DNA of 64,000 bases from Dipteris shenzhenensis. Taxonomy: Eukaryota; Polypodiophyta; Polypodiopsida; Gleicheniales. Within the stretch, counting starts at the first letter, position 1; every line of letters starts with the position of its first letter. The notes beneath the pieces were generated by a model. It was not told the origin of the DNA and did not search any database. It saw only the letters and a program-made list of their open reading frames with translations. The position numbers were made by a program, and so were the translations under genes. The DNA is taken from NCBI GenBank assembly GCA_047967505.1, contig CM106541.1. One strand, 5' to 3'. Below, piece after piece: positions 12,245 through 24,365 of this stretch.

Positions 12245-13280
12245 CACCATCTCATGTGGCTTCTTCCCCTCTCTCTCGAACACCCCACATCCATCATTTA
12301 CCCTTCCTACACAATCAAGTCCCCCTCCCCAATGGCTCTAGAGGTGAACACTTTGCAGCCCCATCGCTCTAGCGAGCAATTCGCAAGGCTCGGCTCGGTC
12401 CGCCAATCCCTAGCACACTGCTATTGCTAGCCTCGGCTTGCAAACCGTTTCAACCATCTGCACACTCGTACCAAGCTTAGGCATGCTAGATTAGAACCTT
12501 GAAAATCAAGGAAGCTAGCCTAGCAATCCAATGTTTTGCAGAAGATCATGAATGATTTATTGAACTGTGTCTCATGCCTTCTTCAAAGGAGCTCCCCATG
12601 CTTTTGGAACACTAGCAGTAGGATGCTAAGCTAGCATTGCAAAAGCAAGATGAGGGCCTGCCAAGTATTTTACATGTTGTTTCATCCAATTGCAAAGAAG
12701 ATCAATGTCTATGGATCCGCACTTACATCTTAACGAATTCATTGATTTGACTTCGATGCAATTGCCAAAACATTGATGATTCACGGGTCAAGTACATGAG
12801 TAGGATGCTTTGGTATCGAATGTACTAAAGATGAAGTTTGAAGAAGGCTAGAGCTACAATTGATGCCATGAGTGTGGCAACAAAGATGGCCATGGACGAA
12901 GAGGAGCCAAAAATGATGTTTCCAAAGATGATGAAGAAAAGAGGAAAATTCAACAGGATCCTACTCACTAAATCAACAAAACTTAGCAACATGGCCAAAT
13001 GACTGAGCAAGCCATCAAAGAACTCAATGTAGGTTTAGAAGGAGAGTCAAAGTTGACATTGGTCAATGAGAAGCTACCTAAAGAGTTCAACGAGCAAGCC
13101 TATGAGCTCTTCTTGCAATGCAAATTGTAACATGGGACTACTCAAACCTAAAGGATGTATTGCTTTTGCACCAAATCCATCTAATCCTGCAAAACCGATG
13201 ACAAGAAAGGTATAGAATAAATATGAACTATGTATAGTTGGTATTGTTTTATTCCTAAGGGCAAGGTTCATTCATGTGAT
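12245..13280. other. Intergenic DNA upstream of UBP
   Basis: Starts with C-rich sequence directly upstream of the UBP promoter region and grades into AT-rich DNA. No convincing coding region. The distal part (about 13000-13280) leads into the gypsy relic and may be its decayed upstream coding sequence, for example around the tract reading as ELNVGLEGES on the plus strand. Confidence 0.45.
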
Positions 13281-13289
13281 GGACAAAGC

Positions 13290-14255
13290 GAATGATTGTT
13301 CGCCATCATGTGCCTAAGAAGAATGGAAAATGGAGGGGGGTTGTGGATTCATAAAGAGGCTATCAAACACCATCTTCCACTACCCTTCCTTGACATCATT
13401 CTAGAGAAAATAATGAGGAAGGAGATGTATACATTCATTGATGGGTACATTGGATACAACCCGATCACCTAGTTGAAGATGATAGGGAAAAGGCCACTTT
13501 TATCACTAGATGGGGTGCATATATCAAGCAAAGTGATGCCATTCGGGTTGAAAAATGCACCAGCAACATTTTAGAGGTTCACAATTGAGACATTCTAGGA
13601 GCACATTAATGAAGTCCTGGCAATCTTTCTAGATGATTGTTCAGTATATGGTATGAAGACGGCACACTTGGAGTGCTTGGAGAAGGTGTTCCAATCAAAA
13701 GTGCAAGGAGACTCAAATCTCCTTTGATTCATAGAAAACATGTGTTTTGTGTCTTTTTAAGAGTATTTTTGGGGCACACCATTTTGCATGAAGGGATTAT
13801 GACACAAAAAAGGAAGATGGATGCCATTAAAAAGATGAAGGACCCAACCAAAGTCAAGCAAGTTCAATGGTTCATAAGGCTCACAAGACTCTATTAGAGG
13901 TTTAATAGGAAGTTTGCTAGAGTAGCCAAACCACCATATCAGCTTACAAGGTAGGGAACAAACGTTGAATAGACAATGAATGAGTTGATTGACTTCAAAT
14001 TTTACAAGAGATGGCAACAAAGGCACTGATACTCAGAAAGCCTAATTAGAACAACATGTTCCATGCGCATATCAATGCATTGAGGATTACAATTGGCTCA
14101 ACCTGAATGTAACATGAATTTTTCAATCTTTTATGCAAGCCAAATGTTTTCATTGGTAGCAAAGAATTACTCCACAACTAAAAGGGAAGCAATAGAAATG
14201 GTGTATATTGTTCAAAAATTTTGACACTACTTAGTAGGCAACCCTTTTATGCCTT
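13290..14255 (+). pseudogene. Decayed Ty3/gypsy reverse transcriptase-RNase H
   Basis: Plus-strand sequence reads in shifting frames as RT: VPKKNGKWR near 13310, MPFGLKNAPATF near 13540, and AIFLDD near 13620, which is the active-site box with a changed first residue. The connection region follows (FLGHTILHEGIM, then KVKQVQWFIRLTRLY). RNase H signs are KNYSTTKREAIEMVYIVQKF and HYLVGNPF near 14160-14250. Many stops and frameshifts interrupt it. No LTRs were found beside it, so it is an old fragment. The motif order shows it runs left to right, opposite to the UBP gene. Confidence 0.8.
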
Positions 14256-14399
14256 CATGAGTCTTACTCTTGCTTATGTTTTTTGTGAGATTCATTTCAT
14301 GCATTTTAAGAGGTTTGATAGAGTTTGTGAAAGGGTTTGAGAGGAAGGAAAAGAATAGAAGGTTTGTCTCCATGATGTTGCATCCCCCTCCTTGCTAAT

Positions 14400-14600
14400 G
14401 ATTTTGGTGTGATCTTTGGTGACGACTCACGTGTTGTGGGGATCTTGAAGGAATGCCAATGGAGTCTTCTACTCCAAGCTACTTTGTATGAGAGCAATGC
14501 AAGCACAACCGGTCCACAACTTGTCCAATAGTATCACTCAAGTGGCTCTCAAAGTTGTTGCAATCATGAATCCACAAGAAGAGAGGGGGAGGGGAAGGGG
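14400..14600. repeat. Dispersed repeat, copy 1 (partner at 51130-51320)
   Basis: Shares an ordered series of words with 51130-51320 in the same orientation: GACTCACGTGT, GTGGGGAT or ATGGGGAT, CCAATGGAGTC or CGATGGAGCC, TGAGAGCAATGCAAG, CACTCAAG and GTTGTTGCAAT. Both copies then enter purine-rich DNA. No coding potential is conserved between them, so it is probably a noncoding part of a retroelement, such as an LTR or leader. Confidence 0.7.
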
Positions 14601-14879
14601 AGCGGTACTAACTCCCAGGTTTGATAGAATCCAGCTCTAGCTCGATGGCCTACTTCCAAAGTGTCTAAGAGAGTGCTTCCCTAACATTCAAAGGCTCCTT
14701 GTCTTTGAGGATGCAAGATATCAAGGAATAATTGACTTGAAGTGGAACTACACCTGGAGAAATTTCCTTATTCCACTAGGATCTACGGGGTCTGTCCTCC
14801 TCTCGAAGCCATGAAAAAGGGACGTCAGTGACACATGAGTCACAAAGGGTTTCAATCAACCAATGGGGTACTTTCTGAG

Positions 14880-16560
14880 AGCCTGACCCGGAACTTTACC
14901 CTGTAGCCTAAGGAGTTGGGGACTCATCTGGATCACTGTCGGAGTCATTCTCGGGTAGAGGATTAGGAACAGTTGCCGAAGCTGGGGGCAGTGCAAGAAC
15001 ATAATCATCACTACTATCATCATCCATGGCCTCTGGGATAAGAGGTGAGTCGACATCAACCATCGAAAGCAAGAATTTGCTCATCAAAGACAATATCCTT
15101 GCTGAGGATAATCTCCCTCTTGGAGGGGTCATACAGCTGATACCCTCTAGATTGGGAATTGCACCCGACAAAGATTGGTTGGGTTGATATCACATCTAGC
15201 TTCCCCTCTACTTCTTTTGAATGTGGACAAAGGCATCACGCCCAAACACACAAAAATAAGATACGCCAAGCTTCCTTCCAAAATAGGCCTCAAAAGGAGT
15301 TGCTTTAGGAACAATATACATCGGAGAACGGTTCAGGATATGTATTGTTGTGGCACTGGGCCTCAGCCTAGAGAAACCAAGGAGCCTCCTAGTGAGCTAG
15401 CATGGTTCGATTTCTACCACAATGTGATTCTTCCACTCAACAACACCTGCTTTAGAGGCAGTACCGGGATTGGCAAACTCTCGCCAAATGCCCTTTGTCA
15501 CACAAAACTCCTCAAAGGGATGGGAACAAAATTCACCACATTTGTCAGACCGAAGAGTTTTCACATGAAAGTTAGATTCATTTTCAACTAGGGTACACCA
15601 TTCTTGGAAATGAGAATAGGCCAGAGACTTGTGGGTCAAAAAATATACCCACATGAACCTACTGAAGCCATCAACCAGTAGCATGAAGTAGAGAGCCCCG
15701 CCAAGACTGGCAACAATCATAGGTCCACATAGATCAACATGGACCAATTCCAGAGGTAATGAAGCTTGCCATGAGAGAAACCAAGGAACCAGTGATCCAG
15801 CATGGTTCGAGACATTTCTACCACAATGCAATTCCTCCACTCAACAACACCTGCTTCAGAAGCAGTACACCAGTATTGGCAAACTCCCACCAAATTCCCT
15901 TTGTCACACAAAACTCCTCAAAGAGATGGGAACAAATTCACCACCTTTGTTAGACCGAAAGGTTTTCACATGAAAGTTAGATTTATTTTCAACTAGGGCA
16001 CACCATCCCCAAAAATGAGAATACGCCAAAGACTTGTGGGCCATAAAGTATACCCACATGAACCTGTTGAAGTGATCAACTAGTAGCATGAATTAGAGAG
16101 CCCCACCAAGACTGGCAACAATCATAGGTCCACATAGATCAACATGGACCAACTCAAGAGGTAATGAAGCCTGACAAAGATCGTTTGGGTTGACTTCACA
16201 TCTAGCTTCGCTTTTGTCTCTTCTAAATGTGGACAAAGGCATCACACCCATTGCTATGGCAATGGCCTTAGCCTAGAGAAATTGAGGAACCTCCTAGTGA
16301 GCCAACATGGCTTGAGACATTTCTACCACAATGCGATTCTCCCACTCAAGAACACCTGCTTCAGAGGCAATACCAGTATTGGCAAACTCTCGCCGAATTC
16401 CCTTTGTCACAGAAAACTCCTCAAAGGGATGGGAACAAAATTGACCACCTTTGTCAGACCAAATGGTTTTCACATGAAAGTTAGATTCATTTTCAACTAG
16501 GGCACGCCATTCTCAAAAATGAGAATACGCTAGAGACTTGGGGGCCAGAGTTGTATATTC
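14880..16560 (-). pseudogene. Decayed Ty1/copia polyprotein with repeated integrase segments
   Basis: On the minus strand 15175-14990 reads as the post-integrase part of copia pol (SRGYQLYDPSKREIILSKD and VFDEQI) with stops. Upstream, the integrase core appears three times: segments near 15397-15770, 15800-16170 and 16285-16560. They include LELVHVDLCGP, FMLLVDGFSRFMWVYF, LRSDKCGEF and GIWREFAN. Words flanking the integrase, such as those at 15175-15240, recur at 16170-16250. All copies carry stops. No LTR was identified. It is a rearranged, inactive fragment. Confidence 0.8.
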
Positions 16561-17760
16561 CATGTTATGGCATAGAAGTCAATCATAAAATTTCTTATGT
16601 CACTCAAGTAATTTGTTAAGTCATTGAAGTTCATGATATAGCAATGAAGTCAATAATGTAATTTATTAAGTCACTCATGCTATTAATTCAATCAATAAAG
16701 TTAATGAATTTGGCTGAAAGTACAATTAATAGCAAGAATTTGAGAATATTCAAAAGACCTTAAAACTTACATTTATGTGCTCATACATAGCTTGCCTCAC
16801 TTCTAGTGGCTTGGCATTCTGCTTGGCTCGCTTCTGGCACTCTGACTACCTCCTTAAGAAGAGTGTGGGGTATGTGCCACGACAATATGTGGCTCGGATG
16901 GTCACATCAGTAGAAGATGGCCATGAAGTGGATTGGTTCTCTACCTTTGAGAAGATGTTCAAATCACAATTGAAGGCTATCAGCAAAGGTCATACCCACT
17001 ACAAGCTCAGACCCCACTTGTGTATGCTACACTACAAATTCACATCCAGTGAGGTGTAGTGTCCAAACTCTACTCTTGCACCCATTGGAGGACTGGAACA
17101 TATGAAGCTAAGGACACCATGTAGCACTATGAGAAACAGGGCTCTAAGGATCATAGCGACATAGCGGCCAGAATAGTGTGGAAATAGTGGTGAAGGGACC
17201 TCCTAGGAATAATCAAATTCAAGCCAAAAGACTCTGAAGGGGAACAGCGGTGAGGGCACCTCCCAAGAGCAATTGGAGTCAGGGTCAAAGGCTAACAAGG
17301 CCACAAGGGAAGGCACTAAGAAACACCAATGAGGAGCCTACACATGACAAGGCCGACACCGAGTAACCCTAAGAGATATTTCGACTGAGCAATAGAAGCG
17401 GCCCAAGAAGGAGCCAAAAACTAGTAGCGTAACAACGACAGCTCCGACTAGCACCATCATACTTTTTGTGCCTCCTACAGCTCTTCAAACCTTGCCCCCT
17501 CTTGATCCGTTTTCACTCGATCCTATGATGATGTAGGATGATCATCAAGATCGGAATGCCACTGAGTTGCAATGGCAAATTCTTAGGGAGAACAAGGTTC
17601 ATGTTGCCTAAGTTCTAAACTACCTGGCTAACCACACCGCCTTCCTCCCTTGGTGTGGGATCACAACTTGTTTCTTCATACACAGTGTCAAGAGGAGCTA
17701 ACTTTTGAGGCACACACAAATATCTAAGGCAAGCACAAGATGATCTCATTGCCAGGCGAG
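16561..17760. other. Unassigned sequence with weak plus-strand coding traces
   Basis: 16560-16760 is AT-rich with degenerate AAGTCA-type words. From 16775 a plus-strand frame of 94 codons contains YVPRQYVARMVTS and VDWFSTFEKMFK. It resembles the N-terminal part of plant retrotransposon-associated proteins, but I cannot name it. Beyond 17060 the frame breaks up. Confidence 0.3.
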
Positions 17761-17762
17761 AT

Positions 17763-18032
17763 AGTTTGTAGGAGCAACTTGATAGCAAGAATATTATCTA
17801 CAATGAGCTAGAGGAAATCCACTCCCTACTACGCCAAATCATATCGACGAGCCATGGAAATCTGAAGTGCAAAGTGGATAGATTGTGATCTTTAAATGCC
17901 AAGTCCAAAAATGAGAATATTCATCTTGCAGTAGCCAATCTCCAACTCCAAATTGTGCTAGAGAACATGCAAAAGACGAGAGGAGATCTAAAGGTTCTCA
18001 AGGTAGCATACGAAGAGGTAGAGACCCTATGA
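17763..18032 (+). pseudogene. Broken coiled-coil coding relic
   Basis: A single plus-strand frame of 90 codons carries heptad-like Leu/Ile spacing: EQLDSKNIIYNELEEIHSLL, then NIHLAVANLQLQIVLEN and LKVLKVAYEEVETL. It has two internal stops, a TAG at the third codon and a TGA in the middle. Coiled coils of this kind occur in gag-like proteins of plant retroelements. The family is not recognised, and there are no flanking LTRs. Confidence 0.45.
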
Positions 18033-19610
18033 GTAGAGGATGCCATGAAAGCCTGAGGGAGAATGCTTGCCTTAAGGGGAAGCTGGATAATTATGCCTAA
18101 CTCTAGTCTTTGATTCGATTACTCCAAGCACCCAATGAGCACCACCCAAGATGCCCCAAAGAAAGAGCCACCAAACATTAATGATCTGACTGTAGGCAAT
18201 TTTGTTGTGTGCCAACTATCACAAACTTCCCACGCAGGTCCCTTAGAGTAGAAGCTTGTAGGTAACAACAACACTTTAGACACTTCTAAGGTAGCTAAAG
18301 TTGGGACTCCATAGGCCCTTTTACTACTATATCCGAAGGTATGAGCAACATCTGAGTCACGCAAAGAAGTGGGAACTCAGACCCACACCAGTTTTGTAGA
18401 GGCAGTAGTTCGTGTTATTTTTGGTACAGAATAGTTTTGAATTGGCAACCCAAACATCGCTCGAGCAAGTTCTCAAAGCCGAGCCCATTTTATTATGACA
18501 AGATCTTCTAGATGATGTGTTGATACCCCAAGTCCTACACCGAGTACCTGGCTATCTTGTCCACTACAGGGCTTGGTGACATATTGAAGAAATTGAGATC
18601 AATCACCATGTTCCCCCATAGTCTCTCCGCTAGGGCATATTAGGACCAGTCCAACACAAGATCTCAGTATATGATCATGCCATATGTACCTTCAATCTTC
18701 TTGTTCAGGATTGAGTAGCAAGCCATCACAATGTTTTCAACGCTGAGTGATGCCTTATCGGTGCGTGGATCCACGAACTCCCTAAGCCCTCTAGAACCAA
18801 GGTACCCTACTACTATGCAAAGATACTCTTTGGAGTTGGAAAAACTCATAAGTAGCCACCCTACAGCAATGATACGGAACAACATACACGATCTATGTAA
18901 AGATCCACTTACAAAGTGGCAAGAGAGAGTCGCACCCTTTTGATGGTATGTGACTCATTTTGATAATGCTCTAGGCATCTCCAACCCTACCCAAGGACCC
19001 CATCACCAAGTTATGGTTAGTGGTGGATGGCTAACTCATCCAGACAGGCCATTACTAGACATCAACTCACTCTACTATCACTCCTTCACGACACCGCAAT
19101 CTTGTGCAATGACCCTATGGCTTCAATCCTCATGCCTCAGCATTTGAGCAACATCTAGTACCTACTAGTTTGGAACTTTGAGGACCCGGTTGAAGGAAGC
19201 CGAGGCAAAATGTTGGCCCTCAGGCTAAGGCCAAAAAAGAAAAAAGAACTTACCAATATAGAAGTGAGCGTGATACCTATAGGCGATGTCATCATCTCAA
19301 TGGCTAACTATCATAGCAAGCAATCACGGGCGGTATAACCTTGGTTTATTTTTTAATGGCAAGTACTGGTAGCAAAAAGCGATGAAGCAAATAATGAAGG
19401 CCAATGGTAAGCAGTAGTGTAACGAGCTGAGTGCACCACCTTTAGAAGGCAGCTTGGCAGTAGTGTAGAAAAAAGAGTTGTAGTAGGGAGAAGGGGAGAG
19501 ATAGTGACATTGTGAGTTCATGTTCTCCCTCTCACCTAGCTTGCTAGGTTAGGAAGCTCATCACTAATTGTGCATTGCAAGCAAAGGCGGCTTGGTTGTG
19601 TTAGTTCATG
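18033..19610. other. Sequence without identifiable genes
   Basis: Short open frames occur on both strands but none carries a conserved motif, and no LTR or inverted repeat was noticed. It may continue the decayed element that contains the coiled-coil relic. Confidence 0.4.
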
Positions 19611-19617
19611 GTGTGTA

Positions 19618-20077
19618 TACTCAGTGTGGTGTTGAGTTTCTAACTGTTGGTAACTTTTCTCCTTCAACAACAAACCCCAACCACCGTGTTTTATTGTTGA
19701 CCAGTGTTTCATCATGTACTGCACTTAGTGGATTGCAAGATCAAGCATCTTCACCTGAGCACTGTACAGGGTTGGGTTGTTTATGAGCACTGAGCATCTG
19801 CTGTAAGTGAACTTGTTGGGAGTGAGCAAACCAAAGCGTCAACATTTGTTTACTCAATGTGGTGTTGAGTTTCTATCTTTTAGTAACTCGATTCTCTTGT
19901 CACCATATGATTTCTCCTTGAACAGCAAATACCGACCTCCATGTTTTATTATTGACCACTAGCCTGCACATACTACACTTAACAAGAGTGGGCATCTTCA
20001 CCCAAGCAGTGCACAAGGTTGGGTTGTTTATGAGGACCGAGCATCTATAAGTGAACTTGTTGGGAGTGAGCAAACCA
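19618..20077. repeat. Tandem duplication, 233-bp period
   Basis: Unit 1 (19618-19834) and unit 2 (19851-20077) share GTGGTGTTGAGTTTCT, TTTTATT with TTGACCA, GGTTGGGTTGTTTATGAG, and AAGTGAACTTGTTGGGAGTG ending in AGCAAACCA. Substitutions and small indels are frequent, so the duplication is old. No coding content. Confidence 0.85.
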
Positions 20078-20297
20078 ATCCTTTGACCCTTCATTTGCAA
20101 GCCTATCATCCTCCTGAGTTCCTACCCCTGACAAGACTAGGGCTTCATCTGGTCCACCTGTTGTCCCTCCTCAACGACACCGCAACCTATTATAGGTGTC
20201 ATCTCTAGGTTCATTGAGTGAGGGCCTTGCTTGTGGGTCTACCCACCCATGTGAGGAGAGTGAGAGCCATGTTTGTGGGTTTTCCCACCCAGGAGAG

Positions 20298-20300
<3 letters not shown>

Positions 20301-20328
<28 letters not shown>
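20301..20328. repeat. GA microsatellite
   Basis: Pure GA repeat. Just upstream are two near-copies of a short segment containing GTGGGT followed by CCCACCCA (about 20214-20250 and 20261-20293). Confidence 0.95.
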
Positions 20329-20332
<4 letters not shown>

Positions 20333-20712
20333 TGCTGCCGAGTCCACGTCAACATGGAGGAGGCATGGGGTAGGTTTGGGCCTATTGTGGGCTTGTGCTA
20401 GTGCCTATCTAGTGCTGCCACTAGGCTACCATCATGGCACCTAGTAGGCACCTTGGTTAGGGGCATTTTATAATCCCTATCCCTAGTCGGGTGCACCTAC
20501 CAACCAGCCTGGTCGGTTGGACCTACCAGCATAGTCGCTTGCCCCCTATCCTCCTAGTAGGATTGTGTGAAGGCCAATTTCTTGGAGGTGGAAGGAAGAA
20601 TCCTCTTTAATACTCTCAACCTTGTCTTCTATCCTTCCTCTTCTCTTTCTTCCCTCATTCCCTTGCTTCTACATTCCTACTCGATCTTCCCCATTATTTC
20701 CATTTCTGTCCA

Positions 20713-21082
20713 ATGGCTTCTTTGGAGGAACTAGCAAAAAACAAGGTGAAGAATCCCAATTTACTCACATTCCCTATCAACTGTCAATTGGATAAGATGA
20801 CTTATGGCATTTGGTGTGTCATGATGGAGTTAGTATTACAGTCCTATAGCCTGGTAGACTTCATTTTGGTAGGTGTCAAAAGGCCAGATCCCCTTGATGA
20901 AAGTTTAGGTATTCTAGATCAGAAGGAAGGCGAGAATCTGGCTCAAATCTAGGATTGCGTCAACACAAGAATACATTTGTTCATTGCATTGAATAGTACT
21001 CCTCCAATGATTAATAATGTAAAGCACATGATGGCAGCCAAGAGTGTCTGGAAGCATCTGGCCTCCCTCTATAAATGTGTAA
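20713..21082 (+). pseudogene. Ty1/copia gag relic
   Basis: The plus strand encodes MASLEELAKNK and then LLTFPINCQLDKMTYGIW, the N-terminal signature of copia gag (a LDx-YxxW region). The same frame continues past a TAG at 20950 into VNTRIHLFIALNSTPPM and KSVWKHLASLYKC. It ends abruptly where the minus-strand copia copy B begins, so it was cut or rearranged at that junction. Upstream 20590-20712 is CT-rich leader-like DNA, with no LTR recognised. Confidence 0.75.
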
Positions 21083-21219
21083 GTACTTGCCCAGCTGGAA
21101 ACTCAATCTACCATGGGCAAATCTACATCATCAATCACATTTACTGGTTTATACCAGCTGCTCATCTCATAAAAAACATCTTTGCTTACTATAAACTTAC
21201 GAGTAGAAGGGTTATAGCT

Positions 21220-21640
21220 GTCAGACATAGAGACTCATAACATTTCGTAGCAATATCTAATTCAAGATCTAAGTAGATAGAGACATGCGCCTTATAGAGA
21301 GCTTCGCGCTGATATATGTTTCGTAAGAAACAGAGAAGCGGCCAAAAAGTTATGGACAGTTTACTAGACAGGTGTAAAAACTATCATGAAAACAAACTGT
21401 CAAACACAGAGACTCATAACTTTTTGTAACAGTATCCGATTCTAGATTTGATCACATAGAAACATGCTCCTTAAAGAGAGCTTCGCGCTGATATAAATTT
21501 CATTAAAATCGGACTATCGAGCAGAAAGTTATGAGCAAAAAACTAATAGGAGGTCCAACTGTCATGAAAACTGCTCTCCACCCATGCTAATTTCGCCTGA
21601 GCAGGATGCTCCCTCAAGACTCCACCTTCATCAACGATCC
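21220..21640. repeat. Dimer of a 179-bp repeat inserted in copia copy B
   Basis: Units start at 21220 and 21399. Both begin GTCA-ACA-AGAGACTCATAAC and both carry AGAGAGCTTCGCGCTGATAT. In the second unit CTCATAACTTT (21413-21423) and AAAGTTATGAG (21525-21535) are perfect 11-bp inverted repeats. The segment interrupts pol: the sequence on each side corresponds to adjacent positions of copy A, with about 28 bp of pol lost on the right. Confidence 0.8.
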
Positions 21641-22877
21641 ACCCCTATAATACCCTTTCTGCTCTCAGCTTTTGGATCCAACTTGGATCTCAACTCATCT
21701 GGCACATGAACATAGGCAATGTAACCAAAAACTTTCAAATGAGAAATATCTGGTTTCCTACCAGCATACCTCTCCTCTGGCGTCATGCCATGTATTGCTG
21801 TAGTGGGATTCTTGTTCATTATGTAGACTGTTGTAGCCACTGCTTCAGCCCAATAATAATCTGGCAAGTCTTTTTCGTTGAGCATGGCACGAGATACCTC
21901 TCCAATATGCATGTTTTTCCTTTCTGCAAGTCCATTTTGCTGTGGGGTCTGACTACATGAATATTGCTGCTTTATGCCATGCTCCTGCAAAAACCTTGCA
22001 AACTCATTTGAGAGGTACTCTCCCCCTCCATCTGACCTTAGGCATTTTATTTGCAGGCCTGTTTCTTTCTCAACCTTAGCTTTAAAAGCCTTGAAATGCT
22101 CAAAGACTTCACTTTTCTTTTTCATAAACTACCCCAAACTTTTCTGTTGTAGTCATCAATAAAAGTGACAAAATAATGACAGCCTCCAATAGATGCAGCA
22201 TTAGTAGTCCACACATAAGAGTGGATTAATTCCAATGGTCTCTTACTCTCTTGAACATGTCTAGGAAATGGTTTCCTTGCCTGTTTTCCAAATTGACAGG
22301 CTTCACATACCTTATACATTTCTGCAACCTTGAACTTAGGAAATCCTGCAACAATATTTTGGGCCTACATTGATTTAAGTCATTGTACATTAACATGACC
22401 AATGCGTTTATGCCAGATATCAATATCTGCAACTACACTGGTCCCATGTGCAAACATTGTTGCACTCAATTCAGGCATGTCCGCATCCAACGTAAACATC
22501 ATGCCCTTCTTCTTCCCTTTTGCTATCAAGCGACCTTTATTTTTCATATCCTCAATAAAGCATCCATGAGGATTAAATCTGACCTGCAGGCCCTAGTCAA
22601 CCATTTGACCAATAAAAACCATGTTCTTGGTGATATTCGGGACATGAAATACATCAAACAGGTATTTCTTTTTCCCATCCTGCATACACAAAGGAATTTT
22701 ACCAATCTGCACAATAGGATGTGCAGTATCATCACCAGTGTCCACAAATCCTGGTCTTTCCATTTTCCTTGCATCCTGCATCCATTCTGCATGACCTATC
22801 ATGTGGTTTGATGCACCTGAATCAACATACCACACATCATTGTTTTCTTTTGCACTTGTCACAGAATTGGTCATGTG
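21631..22877 (-). pseudogene. Protease and integrase of copia copy B
   Basis: The protease has VWYVDSGASNHM with an intact active Asp. The integrase has a GHVNVQ remnant of the zinc domain, then CEACQFGKQ. The first catalytic Asp is changed to Tyr (LIHSYVW instead of HSDVW). The second, LRSDGGGEY, and the Glu region, NGLAERKN, remain. Stops interrupt it near 22875, 22590 and 22122. Reading is lost after DPKAE, where the dimeric insertion starts. Confidence 0.85.
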
Positions 22878-23819
22878 CTACACCATAAACAAATGCTCAT
22901 TTCTGTCATCATCCTGTCTACTAGAGGATGCATAATTGCCTTGTTGCAAAGTCATGTCATTTTGCTTTTTATAGTAGCCTTTAACCATATGACCCATTTT
23001 ACCACAATAGTAGCATTCAACATTGCTGTTTGCATTTTGGCCTCTCTGCCATCCACCACGACCTCTTTGGCTCCCCCTGCCTCTAAAGTTACCACGTCCT
23101 CCTCCATAGGACTGGTTTTCTTGAATTTGTAGCATATTTTGATTTCTGCCACAGCCTCCTCTGCCTCTACCTCTTCCAGCATTTGAGTAGAAGATAGTTT
23201 CTTTTGAAGTTCCTCCTGAAGAAGATGCACCACCATTTCTCTGCTCTTCAAAAATTAGAAGAGCAATCAACTCCTCAAAATCAGGAAAATTCTCACGGAC
23301 AGCAATGGCTATACGGAATTGTGCATAATCCTTTCCTAGACCATTCAAGGTCACGAAAACTAAATCATCATCTTCCATTGGCGACCCAATAGAAGCAAGT
23401 GCATCTGCAATCTTCTTCACCTTCATGTGGTAGTCATTGATGCTCATATTTTCTCTCTACACATTATGCAACTCCTGCTTGAGCATTTTCTTGGCTTGCG
23501 TATTTGTGCTATACATTTTTGTCAAAGTATCCCATGCCTCCTTCGGCGTGCTTGCATCTTGAATATGCACAATCATAGAATCTGAAATACTGATAGACAG
23601 TCAGTACATAATTTTTTTGGCTCTTTCATGCTAGCCTTTAAATGCCTGCAACTCCTGTTGATTGGGAACATTAGGAATAACTGGTTCTTGTTCAGCTCTA
23701 GTAATGAGCTCCCAATAGCCTTTTCCCTTAAGGAAATTCGTCATTCTAAACTTCCATGCTTGGAAGTTGTTCTTGTCAAGCTTTTCACTGAATATCTGTG
23801 AAAGAGCATCATACGCCAT
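22878..23819 (-). pseudogene. gag of copia copy B
   Basis: Begins MAYDALSQIFSEKLDKNNF and carries the copia gag WKFRMTNFLKGKGYWEL motif. Stops occur near 23631, in the next segment and near 23457. The C-terminal half has an RGG-rich stretch and a zinc knuckle whose last Cys is Tyr (CYYCGKMGHMVKGYY), which should impair nucleic-acid binding. Copy A has an intact CCHC at the same place. Confidence 0.85.
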
Positions 23820-24353
23820 TACCGAACACTACAAAAATATTCTGTCACTGCAAAAAACACTTCTTCTGCCTCACAAGGGCAAATCTGCAAAACTGACGAA
23901 AGTGGTATTTGACTACACAGTCACTTCCTAGTGACGATTTTGCATCAACAGGCAATAAGAATGATTTTGTCACTCCCAATATCTCTGCACATAGGCATAC
24001 GATGCAATTTCTACGGTAACTTTTCACCGACCTACGGAACAGTGGTTGCACAACAAAAAACAGGGCACTTTTTTGAGTGCTTGCTGAAAACTTTCGCCAC
24101 CAAAACGGGCCCCAAAATGGCCTCTAATAAAAAAAATAATGTCACCAAGGGCTTGGCCCTTACCCGTAGCATATACTGCCCTCTTGCCACACCACGAAGG
24201 GCGTCCCAATCTGAGATAGTGCACTCTTGCACTTTCTGGTTGTGCTACCTATAGAGATTTGCTCCCAAACTTGAAAAAGGAAAGCAACACTGATCCTCTT
24301 ACCAAGACACCACAAACTTGGTTTTCTTTCTTGAGCTCCTTACCACGAACCAA

Positions 24354-24365
24354 GTTCTAATACCA
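24354..24365 (-). other. Primer-binding site of copia copy B
   Basis: Directly after the LTR the minus strand reads TGGTATTAGAAC. This differs at two positions from the TGGTATCAGAGC of copy A, which is complementary to the initiator methionine tRNA 3' end. Confidence 0.75.

Noticed and set aside
15397-15840. A 147-codon copia integrase frame as a functional gene
   Set aside because: It is an isolated core piece within a rearranged relic. Upstream and downstream pol frames are broken.
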